Assembly (NCBI GenBank): GCA_937902695.1
Contig: CALFNI010000136.1
Span: 1-14,569 of the forward strand
Direction: 5' to 3'
DNA: 14,569 bases
Source: an uncultured Rhodanobacteraceae bacterium
Lineage (GTDB): Bacteria; Pseudomonadota; Gammaproteobacteria; Xanthomonadales; Rhodanobacteraceae
In this document: positions 1-8,246 of the stretch, in pieces
Layout: each line of letters starts with the position of its first letter
How positions within the stretch are numbered: position 1 is the stretch's first letter
Position numbers and translations under genes: made by a program
The notes under the pieces: model-generated
Database searches by the model: none
What the model was told of the DNA's origin: nothing
The model's input: only the letters and a program-made list of their open reading frames with translations

Positions 1-230
1 AATGCGAAGGCGAACGCAAGAACCAGCCGGTCACCGGCATGACCATCGTTTGGGGCATGAAGAAGAACGGTGACGAATGGAGCGGCGGCCAGATCCTCGA
101 TCCGAAGAACGGCAAGATCTACGGCTGCAAGATGCACCTGACCGACAAGGGGCAGAAACTCGAAGTGCGTGGATTCATCGGGTTCTCGTTGTTCGGGCGC
201 AGCCAGACGTGGGACCGGCAGGCGGAGTAG
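1..230 (+). CDS. DUF2147 family protein, C-terminal part only
   Basis: The reading frame is open from the left edge (first full codon at base 3) to a TAG at 228-230, so only the last 75 or so residues are visible. They contain the closing pattern I associate with DUF2147 proteins: W-SGGQILDPKNGKIYGCKM, then L-DKGQKLEVRGFIGFSLFGRSQTW. Full-length members are usually exported proteins of about 150 residues with a signal peptide, but that part is outside the window. The biochemical role of the family is not established. No clear hairpin terminator follows; 111 bases separate it from metG, which has its own promoter-like sequence. Family call is fairly sure; function unknown. Confidence 0.8.
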   Translation, partial: CEGERKNQPVTGMTIVWGMKKNGDEWSGGQILDPKNGKIYGCKMHLTDKGQKLEVRGFIGFSLFGRSQTWDRQAE

Positions 231-297
231 TCGGCTGCCGTGGATGAAGGCGGCGCACGTCTTCGTTCCACATTCTGACGAGCGCAAGCGGGCCGCG

Positions 298-306
298 TGG
301 CATAAT
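298..306 (+). promoter_or_regulatory. Candidate extended -10 promoter of metG
   Basis: TGGCATAAT fits the extended -10 form (TGn followed by a TATAAT-like hexamer) with one mismatch. It lies 36 bases upstream of the metG ATG at 342. No good -35 is seen at normal spacing; the nearest is CTGACG at 275-280, 20 bases upstream. A start site near 313 would exclude the upstream in-frame TTG at 306 as a start codon. Confidence 0.45.
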
Positions 307-341
307 TGCGCGCTGCAGCAACGCCGCGGAACACGCCACGG

Positions 342-2516
342 ATGAAGTCGCGCGAGATTCTCGTCACCAACGCCCTGCCCTACGCGAACGGTCCAATCCA
401 TCTCGGGCACATGCTCGAAAACATCCAGACCGACATCTGGGTGCGGGCGATGCGCATGGCCGGCCACGAGGTGCACTACGTCTGCGCCGACGATGCGCAC
501 GGGACGTCGATCATGCTGCGCGCCGAAAAGGAAGGCATCACGCCGCAGGCGCTCATCGCGGGCGTGCTCGAGCAGCATCGGCGCGATCTTTCGGAGTTCG
601 GCGTCGCGCACGACTGGTACTCGACGACCGACAGCGAATCGAACCGCGCGCTGACGTACCGCATCTGGAAGGCGCTCGTCGCCGGCGGTCACACCGAATC
701 CAAGCCGGTCAAGCAGCTCTACGATCCGGTCAAGGACATGTTCCTGCCGGACCGCTTCATCAAGGGCGAATGCCCGAACTGCCACAGCAAGGACCAGTAC
801 GGCGATTCGTGCGAGGTCTGCGGCAAGACCTACAACCCGACCGACCTGATCGAGCCGTATTCGGTCGTCTCGGGCGCGAAGCCGGTCGAGAAGGAATCGA
901 CGCATTTCTTCGTCAAGCTCGCCGATTTCGACGCGATGCTGCAGGCCTGGCTCAAGGAACGCGAGCGCGAAGGCGGCCTGCAGAGCGAAGTCGTCAACAA
1001 GCTGCAGGAATGGTTCGCCGACGGCCTCCGGAGCTGGGACGTGTCGCGCGACGCGCCGTATTTCGGCTTCGAGATCCCGGATCAGCCGGGCAAGTTCTTC
1101 TACGTCTGGGTCGATGCGCCGATCGGCTACCTCTCGTCGTTCCGCGACTACTGCGCGGCGTGGAATGCAAGGCGCCCCGACACGCCGCTCCGCTTCGAGG
1201 ATTTCGTCGAGCGCGACGACGCCGAGAGGATGGGCACCGAGATGGTGCACTTCATCGGCAAGGACATCATCTACTTCCATACGCTGTTCTGGCCGGCGAT
1301 GCTGCACGGCGCGCGGCTGCGCACGCCGACCGCCGTGCACGTGCACGGCTTCATGACCGTCGACGGCGCCAAGATGTCGAAGTCGCGCGGCACGTTCATC
1401 AACGCGCGGACATATCTCGATCATCTCGATCCGGACTACCTGCGCTATTACCTCGCGACATTGCTCGGACCAACGCTTGCCGATCTCGATCTCGACCTGA
1501 AGGCGTTCGAGGACCGAGTCAATTCGCATGTCGTCGGCAAGTGGGTGAACATCGCGAGCCGGACGGCGGGGTTCGTGCACAAGTTTTTCGGCGGGAAGCT
1601 CGCGGACGCGCTGCCGCCGGAAGAGGCGCGGCGCTATGCGTCAGCGGCCGAGCGGCTCAGTGCGTGTGCGGCGATGTTCGAAGCGCGCGACTATGCGGCC
1701 GCGACGCGGCTGATCGTCGAGGTTGCCGACGAGGCGAACGGCTACGTCGCCGAGAAGGCGCCGTGGCTTCTCGCGAAGGACGAGAGCAGGCGTGCGGAGC
1801 TGCATGTCGTCTGCACGCTCGCGCTCAACTACTTCAGGCTGCTCGCGATCTATCTTGCGCCGATCATTCCGACGATGGCGGGCCGTGTCGCCGGAGGCTT
1901 GCTCGGCACCACACTCTGCGATTTCCGCGACGCCGACGCGCCGCTGCTCGGCCGCGAGATCCAGCCGTTCACGACGCGCATCGACCGCATCGACCCGAAG
2001 AAGATCGAGGCCATGATCGAAGCATCGAAGGAATCGCTGAAACCGGCAGAGGCCGGACCCGTCGTGGCCGGGGCTGCGGCTGCTGCCGGTTCGACCGTTA
2101 CGTCGGCAGCGACGTCGAAGTCGTCGCCATCCGACCCTCGTCCCGCAGGGGACGGCACAAAAGCCGGCGCGGATAGCGCAGCCTCGATCATTTCGATCGA
2201 CGACTTCGCGAAGCTTGATCTCCGGATCGGCAAGGTGCTCGCGTGCGAGTTCGTCGACGGCTCGGACAAGCTGCTCCGCTTCGAGCTCGATGCGGGCGAG
2301 CTTGGCACGCGTCAGATCTTCTCGGGCATCCGCGCGGCGTACGACGATCCGCCGAAACTGGTCGGACGCAACGTCGTCTTCATCGCGAACCTCGCGCCGC
2401 GCAAGATGCGGTTCGGCGTGTCGGAGGGCATGATCCTCTCGGCCGGTAGCGGCGGCGCGGATCTGCATCTGCTCGACGCCGACCCGGGCGCGACGCCCGG
2501 GATGCCCGTCAAGTAG
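342..2516 (+). CDS. metG: Methionine--tRNA ligase
   Basis: This 724-residue class I aminoacyl-tRNA synthetase charges tRNA-Met with methionine in the cytoplasm. The nucleotide-binding HIGH-type motif is HLGH at residues 20-23, in the typical N-terminal context TNALPYANGPIHLGH. The zinc knuckle has C144, C147, C157 and C160, close to the E. coli spacing. KMSKS is at 344-348. An alanine- and serine-rich linker at about 567-612 joins the core to a C-terminal OB-fold tRNA-binding domain (about 616-724; IDDFAKLDLRIGKV at its start), which normally supports dimerisation. The ATG at 342 is preferred over an in-frame TTG at 306: it begins the conserved sequence directly, and the TTG lies in the likely -10 box. 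Length and domain order are normal for bacterial MetG. It converges on the large minus-strand gene that follows, with a hairpin between them. Confidence 0.98.
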   Translation: MKSREILVTNALPYANGPIHLGHMLENIQTDIWVRAMRMAGHEVHYVCADDAHGTSIMLRAEKEGITPQALIAGVLEQHRRDLSEFGVAHDWYSTTDSESNRALTYRIWKALVAGGHTESKPVKQLYDPVKDMFLPDRFIKGECPNCHSKDQYGDSCEVCGKTYNPTDLIEPYSVVSGAKPVEKESTHFFVKLADFDAMLQAWLKEREREGGLQSEVVNKLQEWFADGLRSWDVSRDAPYFGFEIPDQPGKFFYVWVDAPIGYLSSFRDYCAAWNARRPDTPLRFEDFVERDDAERMGTEMVHFIGKDIIYFHTLFWPAMLHGARLRTPTAVHVHGFMTVDGAKMSKSRGTFINARTYLDHLDPDYLRYYLATLLGPTLADLDLDLKAFEDRVNSHVVGKWVNIASRTAGFVHKFFGGKLADALPPEEARRYASAAERLSACAAMFEARDYAAATRLIVEVADEANGYVAEKAPWLLAKDESRRAELHVVCTLALNYFRLLAIYLAPIIPTMAGRVAGGLLGTTLCDFRDADAPLLGREIQPFTTRIDRIDPKKIEAMIEASKESLKPAEAGPVVAGAAAAAGSTVTSAATSKSSPSDPRPAGDGTKAGADSAASIISIDDFAKLDLRIGKVLACEFVDGSDKLLRFELDAGELGTRQIFSGIRAAYDDPPKLVGRNVVFIANLAPRKMRFGVSEGMILSAGSGGADLHLLDADPGATPGMPVK

Positions 2517-2568
2517 CGCCGCCCTGCACGTCGCGCGACCCGTATTCGGCGGTTTGCATGGCGGACGA

Positions 2569-2594
2569 GCCGCCGGCGCGTTAGTGCCGGCGGC
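2569..2594. terminator. Hairpin between convergent metG and the secreted repeat protein gene
   Basis: A perfect 9-bp inverted repeat, GCCGCCGGC at 2569-2577 and GCCGGCGGC at 2586-2594, with an 8-base loop. It sits between the stops of two convergent genes. The plus-strand tail (CCGTTGCTTCT) is only weakly T-rich and the minus-strand side has no T tract. It may act as a weak bidirectional terminator or as a 3'-end stabilising hairpin. Confidence 0.5.
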
Positions 2595-2603
2595 CCGTTG
2601 CTT

Positions 2604-5600
2604 CTACGGCGTCACATCCAGCGCGGCGTCACCGGGCGCAACGTTGGTGCCGAGATCCGTCTGCAACGCGCCGACCGGAATATCGTTGAGATAACTTCCG
2701 GCGATCGCCGACTCGACATCGACCGTGATCGTGCAGGCGCCGCCGCCCGGAATCGTCGCGCCGGCATCGAGCGTGACCGAGCCGGATGTCGGATCCGCAG
2801 TCAGGGCACCCCCGCAGGTCGTCGACGCGTTTGGCGTCGCCGCGACGGCGAGATCGGTCGGAAACGCGTCGACCAACGCTGCGGTCAGCGTCGCATCGCT
2901 CGCGTTCGCGTTGCCGAGCGTGATCGTCAGCGTGCTCGGCACGTTGACTGCGACCGGAGACGTTCCGAACGCCTTCGACACCGTCGGCGGAATCGGCGTC
3001 ACGGACAACGTCGCGCTCGCGGCGAGCGCGTTGGCGCCCCGATCGGTTTGCAGCGTTCCTGGCGCAATGACGTTCGGGTAGTCGCCCGGCATTGCAGCGA
3101 CGACGTCGACCTGGATGGTGCAGACGGTGCCCGGCGGGATGATCGATCCGGCTGCATCGAGCTGCACGAAGTCGTCGCCGGGCGTTGCGGACGCGAGACC
3201 TCCGCAGTCCGATTGCGCATTCGGCGTAGCGGCGACGACGAGGCCGGCCGGGAACGTATCGACGAAATCCGCCGTCAGCGTCGCCGGGACGCCGTTGCCG
3301 TTGCCTAACGAGATCGTCAGCGTGCTCGCCGTGCCGGCCGTGACCGTCGCCGGCGCGAAATCGTTCAGGACCGACGGTGCCGCGTCCGCCACCGGGAGCG
3401 TCGCATCGGCGGGTGCCGCATTCGTGCCCAGGTTCGTCTGCAACGCATCGGCCGGAATATGGTTGGCGTAATCGCCGGGTGTCACCGCGACGACGTCGAC
3501 CGCAATCGTGCAGCTGCTGCTCGGCGGGATCGCGGAACCCGTGGCGAGCGTCACCAAATCGGCGCCGGCGACAGCCGTCACGCTGCCGATGCAGTTCGTC
3601 TGCGCATTCGGCGTCGCGGCGACGACGAGGCCGGACGGGAACGTATCGGTCAGCGGCGCCGTGAGGCTCGCCGGCGACGCGCTTGCGTTGTCGAGCGTTA
3701 TCGTCAGCGTGCTGCTGATGCCAGTCGGCACGTTGACGGGGCTGAAGGCCTTGCCGAGCGTCACCGGCGACGCCGCCGCGCCGACTGTCACGGTGACGGG
3801 CGTTCCGACGCGGTGGTGCAACGGATCGTTGCTGGTGGCGCAGACGTTGCCTTCGAGCACGTCGCCCGCATTAGCCGCAGTGGCGTCGATCGTAGCCGAG
3901 GCCGGCGTTGCGCCGGACGGCGGCGTCGTGCCGGCGATCGGATCGGGCGAGAGCCACGGCAGGTCCTGCGGCGGTGCGCAGGGGCCGCCGATCGTTTCGG
4001 TCGCGAGGCCGACGATCTGCGTACCGCCGAGCGAATAGACCAGCGAGCTCGCGCCGGTGTCGAGATCGACCGTGCGCATCTCCGCCGAGCCCGTGTCGGC
4101 ATTGACCGCGGCCCAGTACAGGATGCCGGTGCCCTGATCGAAATCGGCGTCCTGACCGTAGTTGGCGTTGAAGCCGACCGAGCCTTTCAGCGACGTTGCG
4201 CCATTCGTCTTGTCGACGGCATAGAGCGCATCGTCGACGATGTCGACGCTGTACATGAGCCCGTCGGGTCCCACCGCGATCCAGATCGCGCAGGCCATGC
4301 CGGTCATCTCGCCGACGAGCGTCGCCGCGCCGGTGTTGCGATCGATCGTGTAGAGGTGCGAGCTCGATCCGCAGGTTGCCGCGGATGCGTAAAGCATTCC
4401 GGTCGTCGGGTCTTGCGCGAAACCGGTCCAGCCGTCGCTGTCCGCGCTGGCGTTTGCGGTTCCGATCGGCGTGATCGCGCCGCTGCTCGCATCGATCGAC
4501 GCGAACGTATTCGCCATTGCGCCGAATTTGTCGATGCCGTAGGCCTTGCTGAAATCGCCGTCGAGGAACTTGAACGCGAACGCGGTGCCCTGCCCGGTAG
4601 CGATGCTCGTCATGCCGTTGTCGGCGGTGACGTCGAGCGTGTCGAGCTCGTCGCTCGCAACGTTGGCTGCGAACGCCGTGACGCCGGCGAACGGACGATG
4701 AACGCCGGCGGGTACGCCCGGCTTGTAAACATGCAGCGGCGCTCGCGCAATCGTCGTTTTCGACGGGTCGCCCATCGGCATCGCATAGCGCGCGCCCGGT
4801 GGCGCGAAATGCAGGTTCGATGGGGCCGCCTCGGTGAGCGACCAGTCGAGATCGCGGTCTCCGTGGTTTTCGATCGCGAACGGCAATGTCGTCGTGCCGC
4901 CCGCGGTCACGCTGCCGGCGATCGCGTTCGGGTTCACGACGATCTGCGGCGCGCCGACGTTCACGGTGACCGAGTCGGTGCTCGTGAAGATTTGCGGCGA
5001 GGTCGGCGTCCATCTGATGCCCGTGTTGTCGGTCACCGCCGCCTCGAAGGCCGAGAACTGCGCGAACAGCGCGGTCGACGCCTGCAGGCCGATGGTCGCG
5101 CACGCTCCGCCCGTGCAGTCTGGCGGATCGCTCGGGCTGTTGTCGTTCGTGTATGCGACGTCCGCGTATTCGAATTGGATCGTGCCGTCCTCGTCGAGGA
5201 TCAGTTCGAACGTCGCGCCATCGGCGTTGCCGCTGTAGTGCATCCGGTTGAACCATTCGACGATGAACTGCCGGTTCGGCGTCGCGCCGCGCACGTCCAT
5301 GTACACATCGCCCGATTCGCTGTCGAAGTCGTCCCACAGCGGCAGGATTGCAGGGCCCGGCAACGAGGCGGCGGGCAGCGAGGTGTTCTGGAAATCGAGC
5401 ACGGCGCCCGGCGCGCCCAGGATCACGCCGCCGTTGTTGCTGATGGTCAGCGCGCTCGACGTGGTGCCGTAGAAACTGAACGAGAACGGCATGTTCACGT
5501 CGGCTGTGCCGTCGTCGGCGAGACCGAGTGGCGTGCCGGAACCCGTGATGTCGATGAAGCCGCTGCAGGCAGCGGCGCTGTCGCCGAAGCCGTCGGCGAA

Positions 5601-6074
5601 GATGCGGTCACCACAGCCGCCGCCGGTTTCGACGTCGGTCGTATAGCCGGGCAACACGTCGTAGCTGGTCCACGTCGAGTTGTAGGTCAGCGTGCTGCCG
5701 ACCGTCTCCACGTGGTTGTACTGATACGACCCGCCCGGTGCGATCAACTGCTGAGAGTAGGCGAACAACCCACCATCGACATCGTTGGCGAGCGAGTGGT
5801 ACTCGAGATCGACGCCGGTGTTGTTCGTGACCGTGTAGCAGAAGTTCAGCTGATCGCCGACGGTTGCGTCGATCGTGTCGGCGCCGCCGCAGGCGTTTGC
5901 AGACAGATCGGTGCCCACCGTGCTCACGAGGCAGATCCCGCTCGGATCGCACGCTGCGGGAGCCCTTTCCGGGCGCACGTTGTGCGCGACCTTTGCGTCT
6001 GCGAACGCGGCGGACGTCATCGACGACAAAGCCGCCGTCACCGCCAGCGCAATCGCGCTCTTCGAGATGTGCAT
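2604..6074 (-). CDS. Large secreted protein with tandem DUF11/DUF7933-like repeats
   Basis: This 1156-residue protein is exported: residues 1-25 form a Sec signal peptide ending AAFA before DAKV. Visible parts in order: a Cys-containing, DUF11-like beta region (about 40-150) with the motif DRIFADGFG at 156-164; an extracellular-type beta domain (about 170-355); a short BACON-like segment (about 375-415, ending DLDWSL); a propeller-like region (about 480-695) rich in [19 protein letters not shown] strands; a second BACON-like segment (about 700-765, starting DLPWLS); and three tandem repeats of about 130 residues (771-900, 901-1030, 1031-1156). A strong Shine-Dalgarno sequence (GGAGGAG) lies 7 bases before the ATG. 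It ends straight after the last repeat, with no IPTL/PEP-CTERM, LPXTG or transmembrane tail. The role is unknown; structural or adhesive function is only a guess. It lies on the opposite strand between metG and rnfB. A long plus-strand reading frame crosses it but is Arg-rich and unlike any family. Confidence 0.85.
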   Translation of the reverse strand: MHISKSAIALAVTAALSSMTSAAFADAKVAHNVRPERAPAACDPSGICLVSTVGTDLSANACGGADTIDATVGDQLNFCYTVTNNTGVDLEYHSLANDVDGGLFAYSQQLIAPGGSYQYNHVETVGSTLTYNSTWTSYDVLPGYTTDVETGGGCGDRIFADGFGDSAAACSGFIDITGSGTPLGLADDGTADVNMPFSFSFYGTTSSALTISNNGGVILGAPGAVLDFQNTSLPAASLPGPAILPLWDDFDSESGDVYMDVRGATPNRQFIVEWFNRMHYSGNADGATFELILDEDGTIQFEYADVAYTNDNSPSDPPDCTGGACATIGLQASTALFAQFSAFEAAVTDNTGIRWTPTSPQIFTSTDSVTVNVGAPQIVVNPNAIAGSVTAGGTTTLPFAIENHGDRDLDWSLTEAAPSNLHFAPPGARYAMPMGDPSKTTIARAPLHVYKPGVPAGVHRPFAGVTAFAANVASDELDTLDVTADNGMTSIATGQGTAFAFKFLDGDFSKAYGIDKFGAMANTFASIDASSGAITPIGTANASADSDGWTGFAQDPTTGMLYASAATCGSSSHLYTIDRNTGAATLVGEMTGMACAIWIAVGPDGLMYSVDIVDDALYAVDKTNGATSLKGSVGFNANYGQDADFDQGTGILYWAAVNADTGSAEMRTVDLDTGASSLVYSLGGTQIVGLATETIGGPCAPPQDLPWLSPDPIAGTTPPSGATPASATIDATAANAGDVLEGNVCATSNDPLHHRVGTPVTVTVGAAASPVTLGKAFSPVNVPTGISSTLTITLDNASASPASLTAPLTDTFPSGLVVAATPNAQTNCIGSVTAVAGADLVTLATGSAIPPSSSCTIAVDVVAVTPGDYANHIPADALQTNLGTNAAPADATLPVADAAPSVLNDFAPATVTAGTASTLTISLGNGNGVPATLTADFVDTFPAGLVVAATPNAQSDCGGLASATPGDDFVQLDAAGSIIPPGTVCTIQVDVVAAMPGDYPNVIAPGTLQTDRGANALAASATLSVTPIPPTVSKAFGTSPVAVNVPSTLTITLGNANASDATLTAALVDAFPTDLAVAATPNASTTCGGALTADPTSGSVTLDAGATIPGGGACTITVDVESAIAGSYLNDIPVGALQTDLGTNVAPGDAALDVTP
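2607..3764 (-). repeat. Three tandem ~390-bp coding repeats (DUF7933-like)
   Basis: The 3' third of the secreted protein gene consists of three units of about 126-130 codons, at roughly 3375-3764, 2985-3374 and 2607-2984. Each carries STLTI-L-NAN, a DTFP/DAFP element, L-VAATPNA followed by a Cys, an IPP/IPGG-containing segment with C-TI-VDV, and LQT-LG/RG near its end. DNA similarity is especially high around the VVAATPNAQ segment (compare plus-strand 3217-3260 with 3604-3650), which suggests recent duplication or gene conversion. Confidence 0.8.
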
Positions 6075-6248
6075 CGCGAGTCTCCTCCGTTCCGTGTCGC
6101 AGAGACTCGTGCGAGGCGTCGATCGCGATCAACCGCGATTTTCGTGATGCCCTTCACCTGCGAACCCGCGCGCCATATATATGGAATCGGCGCACCGCCT
6201 TGCGAACGAAATTTCGACTGCCGGCGCACTCGACTAGACTATCCGCAG
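6075..6248. promoter_or_regulatory. Divergent intergenic region with three palindromes
   Basis: This 174-bp spacer separates the start of the minus-strand secreted protein gene from the start of rnfB, so it should hold both promoters. It contains three perfect palindromes: GATCGCGATC (6121-6130), CCATATATATGG (6173-6184) and CGAAATTTCG (6207-6216). The AT-rich middle palindrome could supply a -10 element (TATATA) to the minus-strand gene. TAGACT at 6235-6240 is a possible -10 for rnfB, but no convincing -35 accompanies it. The Shine-Dalgarno sequence of the minus-strand gene is at 6082-6088. Confidence 0.4.
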
Positions 6249-6878
6249 ATGGAAACCCCGCTCGCCGCACGCATCGATGCCCTGCTTCCGCAAACGCAAT
6301 GCACGCGCTGCGGCTATCCGACCTGCCGCGCGTACGCCGATGCGATGGCGGCTGGCCAAACCGACATCAACCACTGCCCTCCGGGCGGCGCCGACGGCGT
6401 CGCCGCGCTGGCTGCGCTGCTCGACCGCGCGCCGAAGCCGCTCGATCCTGCGAACGGCATCGAGGCCCCGCCGCTCGTCGCGGTCATCGACGAGGCCATC
6501 TGCATCGGCTGCACGAAATGCATCCAGGCATGTCCGGTCGATGCCATCGTCGGCGCCGGCAAGCGCATGCACACGATCATCGCGGCCGAGTGCACCGGCT
6601 GCGAGCTTTGCCTGCCGCCCTGCCCGGTGGACTGCATCGCGCTGGTGGCGATCGACGATGCGCCGCTCGCGCGAGGTGGCGTCATGGCGCGCGCCGCGCA
6701 TGCTCGCGCGCGATTCGACGCGCGCAGCGCGCGCCTCGAGCGCGAGCGCATCGTGCGCGAATCACGACGAACGGCGACCACAACTCGCGATGCGGCGCCG
6801 CCGATCACGCGCGCGGCCGTGCTCGATGCGATCGCGCGCGGCAAGGCGCGTCGCGAAGCGCTGAAGGGCGGTCGATGA
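6249..6878 (+). CDS. rnfB: RnfB/RsxB-type ferredoxin lacking the membrane anchor
   Basis: This 209-residue iron-sulfur protein resembles subunit B of the Rnf/Rsx electron transport complex. An N-terminal 4Fe-4S motif has C18, C21, C26 and C43 ([11 protein letters not shown], then NHCPPGG). Two ferredoxin-type 4Fe-4S motifs follow: C85-C88-C91-C95 and C115-C118-C121-C125. Canonical RnfB begins with a hydrophobic membrane helix; here the protein starts directly at the Fe-S domain, and nothing hydrophobic lies upstream in frame. An Arg/Ala-rich tail (about 140-209) extends beyond the ferredoxin domain. No rnfA, C, D, G or E is nearby, so it probably works as a soluble electron carrier rather than in a sodium- or proton-pumping complex. 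Its stop overlaps the nth start (ATGA), so the two are translated together. The ATG at 6249 begins the conserved sequence; the Shine-Dalgarno match is poor. Confidence 0.88.
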   Translation: METPLAARIDALLPQTQCTRCGYPTCRAYADAMAAGQTDINHCPPGGADGVAALAALLDRAPKPLDPANGIEAPPLVAVIDEAICIGCTKCIQACPVDAIVGAGKRMHTIIAAECTGCELCLPPCPVDCIALVAIDDAPLARGGVMARAAHARARFDARSARLERERIVRESRRTATTTRDAAPPITRAAVLDAIARGKARREALKGGR

Positions 6879-7528
6879 AGCGCGGGAAGGTCGTCGAGCT
6901 GTTTCGTCGCCTGCAGGCGCTCGATCCGAACCCGACGACGGAGCTTCACTACAAGACGCCGTTCGAGCTCCTCGTCGCGGTGATCCTCTCGGCGCAGTCG
7001 ACCGACGTCGGCGTAAACAAGGCGACGAAAAAGCTGTTCCCGGTCGCGCGCACGCCACAGAAAATGCTCGACCTCGGCGAGGAAGGCCTCAAGCGCTACA
7101 TCGCGACGATCGGGCTCTACAACGCGAAGGCGAAGAACGTCATCGCGACGAGCCGCGCGCTGATAGAGCAGCACGGCGGCAAGGTGCCGCGCACACGCGA
7201 GGCGCTCGAGGCACTGCCCGGCGTCGGGCGCAAGACTGCGAACGTCGTGCTGAACACGGCGTTCGGCGAGGAAACCATCGCGGTCGATACGCACATTTTT
7301 CGCGTGTCGAACCGGACCGGCCTTGCGCCGGGGAAGACCGTGCGCGCGGTCGAAGACAAGCTCGAGAAAGTCGTGCCGCCGGAGTTCAGGCGGAACGCGC
7401 ATCACTGGCTGATCCTGCACGGGCGCTACGTCTGCAAGGCCCGCAAGCCCAACTGTCCCGAATGTGCGATCCGCGATCTGTGCGCGTACAAGCACAAGAC
7501 CCCGGGCGCGCTCGTCGTTCCCGCGTAA
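6875..7528 (+). CDS. nth: Endonuclease III
   Basis: This 217-residue DNA glycosylase/AP lyase removes oxidised pyrimidines in base excision repair. The helix-hairpin-helix LPGVGRKTA (114-122) contains the catalytic lysine K120. The catalytic aspartate D138 lies in VDTHIFRV. The C-terminal 4Fe-4S cluster is bound by C187, C194, C197 and C203 (spacing C-X6-C-X2-C-X5-C). These positions match the E. coli numbering closely and the length is normal. It overlaps rnfB by 4 bp, the usual sign of translational coupling. The stop codon TAA is the middle of a REP-like hairpin, so the last residues (ALVVPA) are encoded by the left arm of that repeat and may differ from homologues. Confidence 0.97.
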   Translation: MKRGKVVELFRRLQALDPNPTTELHYKTPFELLVAVILSAQSTDVGVNKATKKLFPVARTPQKMLDLGEEGLKRYIATIGLYNAKAKNVIATSRALIEQHGGKVPRTREALEALPGVGRKTANVVLNTAFGEETIAVDTHIFRVSNRTGLAPGKTVRAVEDKLEKVVPPEFRRNAHHWLILHGRYVCKARKPNCPECAIRDLCAYKHKTPGALVVPA

Positions 7529-7586
7529 GCGGGAACCCAGCGCCTCTTCAGCCGCCGAAGGCACTGGGTCCCCGCTTTCGCGGGGA
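7517..7586. repeat. REP-like inverted pair (REPIN-type) at the end of nth
   Basis: The left unit is an 8-bp stem, GTTCCCGC/GCGGGAAC, around the loop GTAA (7517-7536), followed by CCCAG. The right unit is a 7-bp stem, TCCCCGC/GCGGGGA, around the loop TTTC (7569-7586), preceded by CTGGG. Reverse-complemented, the right unit matches the left at 21 of 25 positions including the CCCAG tail, so the two form an inverted pair about 70 bp long. This is the layout of mobile REP doublets in proteobacteria. It may also end or protect the nth transcript. No REP-associated tyrosine transposase is in the window. Confidence 0.75.
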
Positions 7587-7602
7587 GGACAAAAAACCGG
7601 CG

Positions 7603-7636
7603 TTGTCACAAATCCGTCAAACCCGGTGCATAACCT
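7603..7636 (+). promoter_or_regulatory. Candidate Pho box and -10 of the small exported protein gene
   Basis: TTGTCAC (7603-7609), AAAT (7610-7613) and CCGTCAA (7614-7620) copy the 7-4-7 direct-repeat layout of PhoB sites (consensus CTGTCAT, AT-rich spacer, CTGTCAC). Each half matches at about 5 of 7 positions. A -10-like ATAACC/TAACCT starts 9-10 bases after the box (7630-7636), close to the usual PhoB promoter geometry. It is 68 bases upstream of the ATG at 7688. TTGTCA could instead be an ordinary -35, but its spacing to CATAAC (20 bp) is too long. Confidence 0.4.
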
Positions 7637-7687
7637 GCTGGATTGGCCGCGCGCCGCCGCGCGGCAATTCTCGAGGAGACAAATACG

Positions 7688-8164
7688 ATGCGTGGTTCCA
7701 CCCGGGCTCTCGTTCTGACCGCAGCGCTCGCCGCGTGTGCGCTGACGTCGGCGCACGCCGACGACACGTCCTCGCTCGAGGAGCGCATGTCGTACAAGGA
7801 CTTCACGCGCTTGGGTCTCGACAAGCTGTCGCCGGAGCAGCTCAAGGGGCTCAACGAATGGATGAAGGCGCACGGCGGCGCCTGCCCGCCCGGCGCCGCG
7901 GCGGTCGGCGTCGCGCCGGCGGCGGGCGCCGCGGCGGCGGGCGACCATTACTCGGCGAAGCTCATCGGCGAGTTCAAGGGCTGGGAAAAAGGCACCGTGC
8001 TGCGTCTTGCCGATGGCACCGCCTGGGAAGTCCGCGACGACGAGCCGTTCATCGCGCACTCGGCGGGCTCGCCGGTCATCACCGTCGACAAGAGCCTCAT
8101 CGCCGGCTGGCGGCTTTCGGTCGCCGGCTACAACGAGGTCGCGCGCGTGATTCCTGCGAAATAG
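7688..8164 (+). CDS. Small exported protein of unknown function
   Basis: A 158-residue protein with a signal sequence. Type I cleavage after SAHA (residue 24) looks likely. LAAC at 14-17 also fits a lipobox, so a lipoprotein anchored at C17 cannot be excluded. The mature part begins with a charged helical region (about 28-62) containing EERMSYKDFTRLGLDKLSPEQLKGLNEWM. A Gly/Ala/Pro-rich linker with one Cys follows (about 63-88), then a compact beta-type C-terminal domain (about 91-158; KLIGEFKGWEKGTVLRLADGTAW). I believe similar proteins occur in Lysobacterales as uncharacterised secreted proteins. The start at 7688 has a Shine-Dalgarno sequence (GAGGAG) 9 bases upstream; an earlier start at 7643 would bury it. 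A Pho-box-like site lies upstream, and it converges with the porin gene on a shared terminator. Confidence 0.85.
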   Translation: MRGSTRALVLTAALAACALTSAHADDTSSLEERMSYKDFTRLGLDKLSPEQLKGLNEWMKAHGGACPPGAAAVGVAPAAGAAAAGDHYSAKLIGEFKGWEKGTVLRLADGTAWEVRDDEPFIAHSAGSPVITVDKSLIAGWRLSVAGYNEVARVIPAK

Positions 8165-8191
8165 GCATGCCGGGCTTCCCGCGCACGAAAA

Positions 8192-8220
8192 AAAACGGCT
8201 GGCGCGAAGCCAGCCGTTTT
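8192..8220. terminator. Bidirectional intrinsic terminator between convergent genes
   Basis: A perfect 12-bp stem (AAAACGGCTGGC at 8192-8203, GCCAGCCGTTTT at 8209-8220) with a 5-base loop, GCGAA. A-runs on the left and T-runs on the right give a U-tail in both directions. It lies 27 bases after the stop of the small exported protein gene and 26 bases after the end of the porin gene on the other strand. Confidence 0.92.
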
Positions 8221-8246
8221 CGTTTGCAGGACGCTTCGCCGCGATC

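Noticed and set aside
306..341. TTG start for metG 12 codons upstream
   Set aside because: The TTG overlaps the probable -10 element and the added residues are not part of the conserved MetG start.
2607..3764. Regular repeats considered as a CRISPR-like or mobile array
   Set aside because: The period is about 390 bp, in frame, and encodes protein domains; no short repeat-spacer structure exists anywhere in the window.
3459..6878. 1139-codon plus-strand open frame crossing the secreted protein gene and running into rnfB
   Set aside because: The part before 6249 is Arg-rich, matches no family and is antisense to a protein with a signal peptide, a good ribosome site and clear repeats. Only its 3' end (rnfB from 6249) is real.
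7643..7687. Upstream start for the small exported protein
   Set aside because: It would put an Arg-rich stretch before the signal peptide and place the ribosome site inside the coding region.
6314..8059. 581-codon minus-strand frame across rnfB, nth and the small exported protein gene
   Set aside because: It is antisense to three supported genes, crosses the REP pair, and has shadow-type composition.
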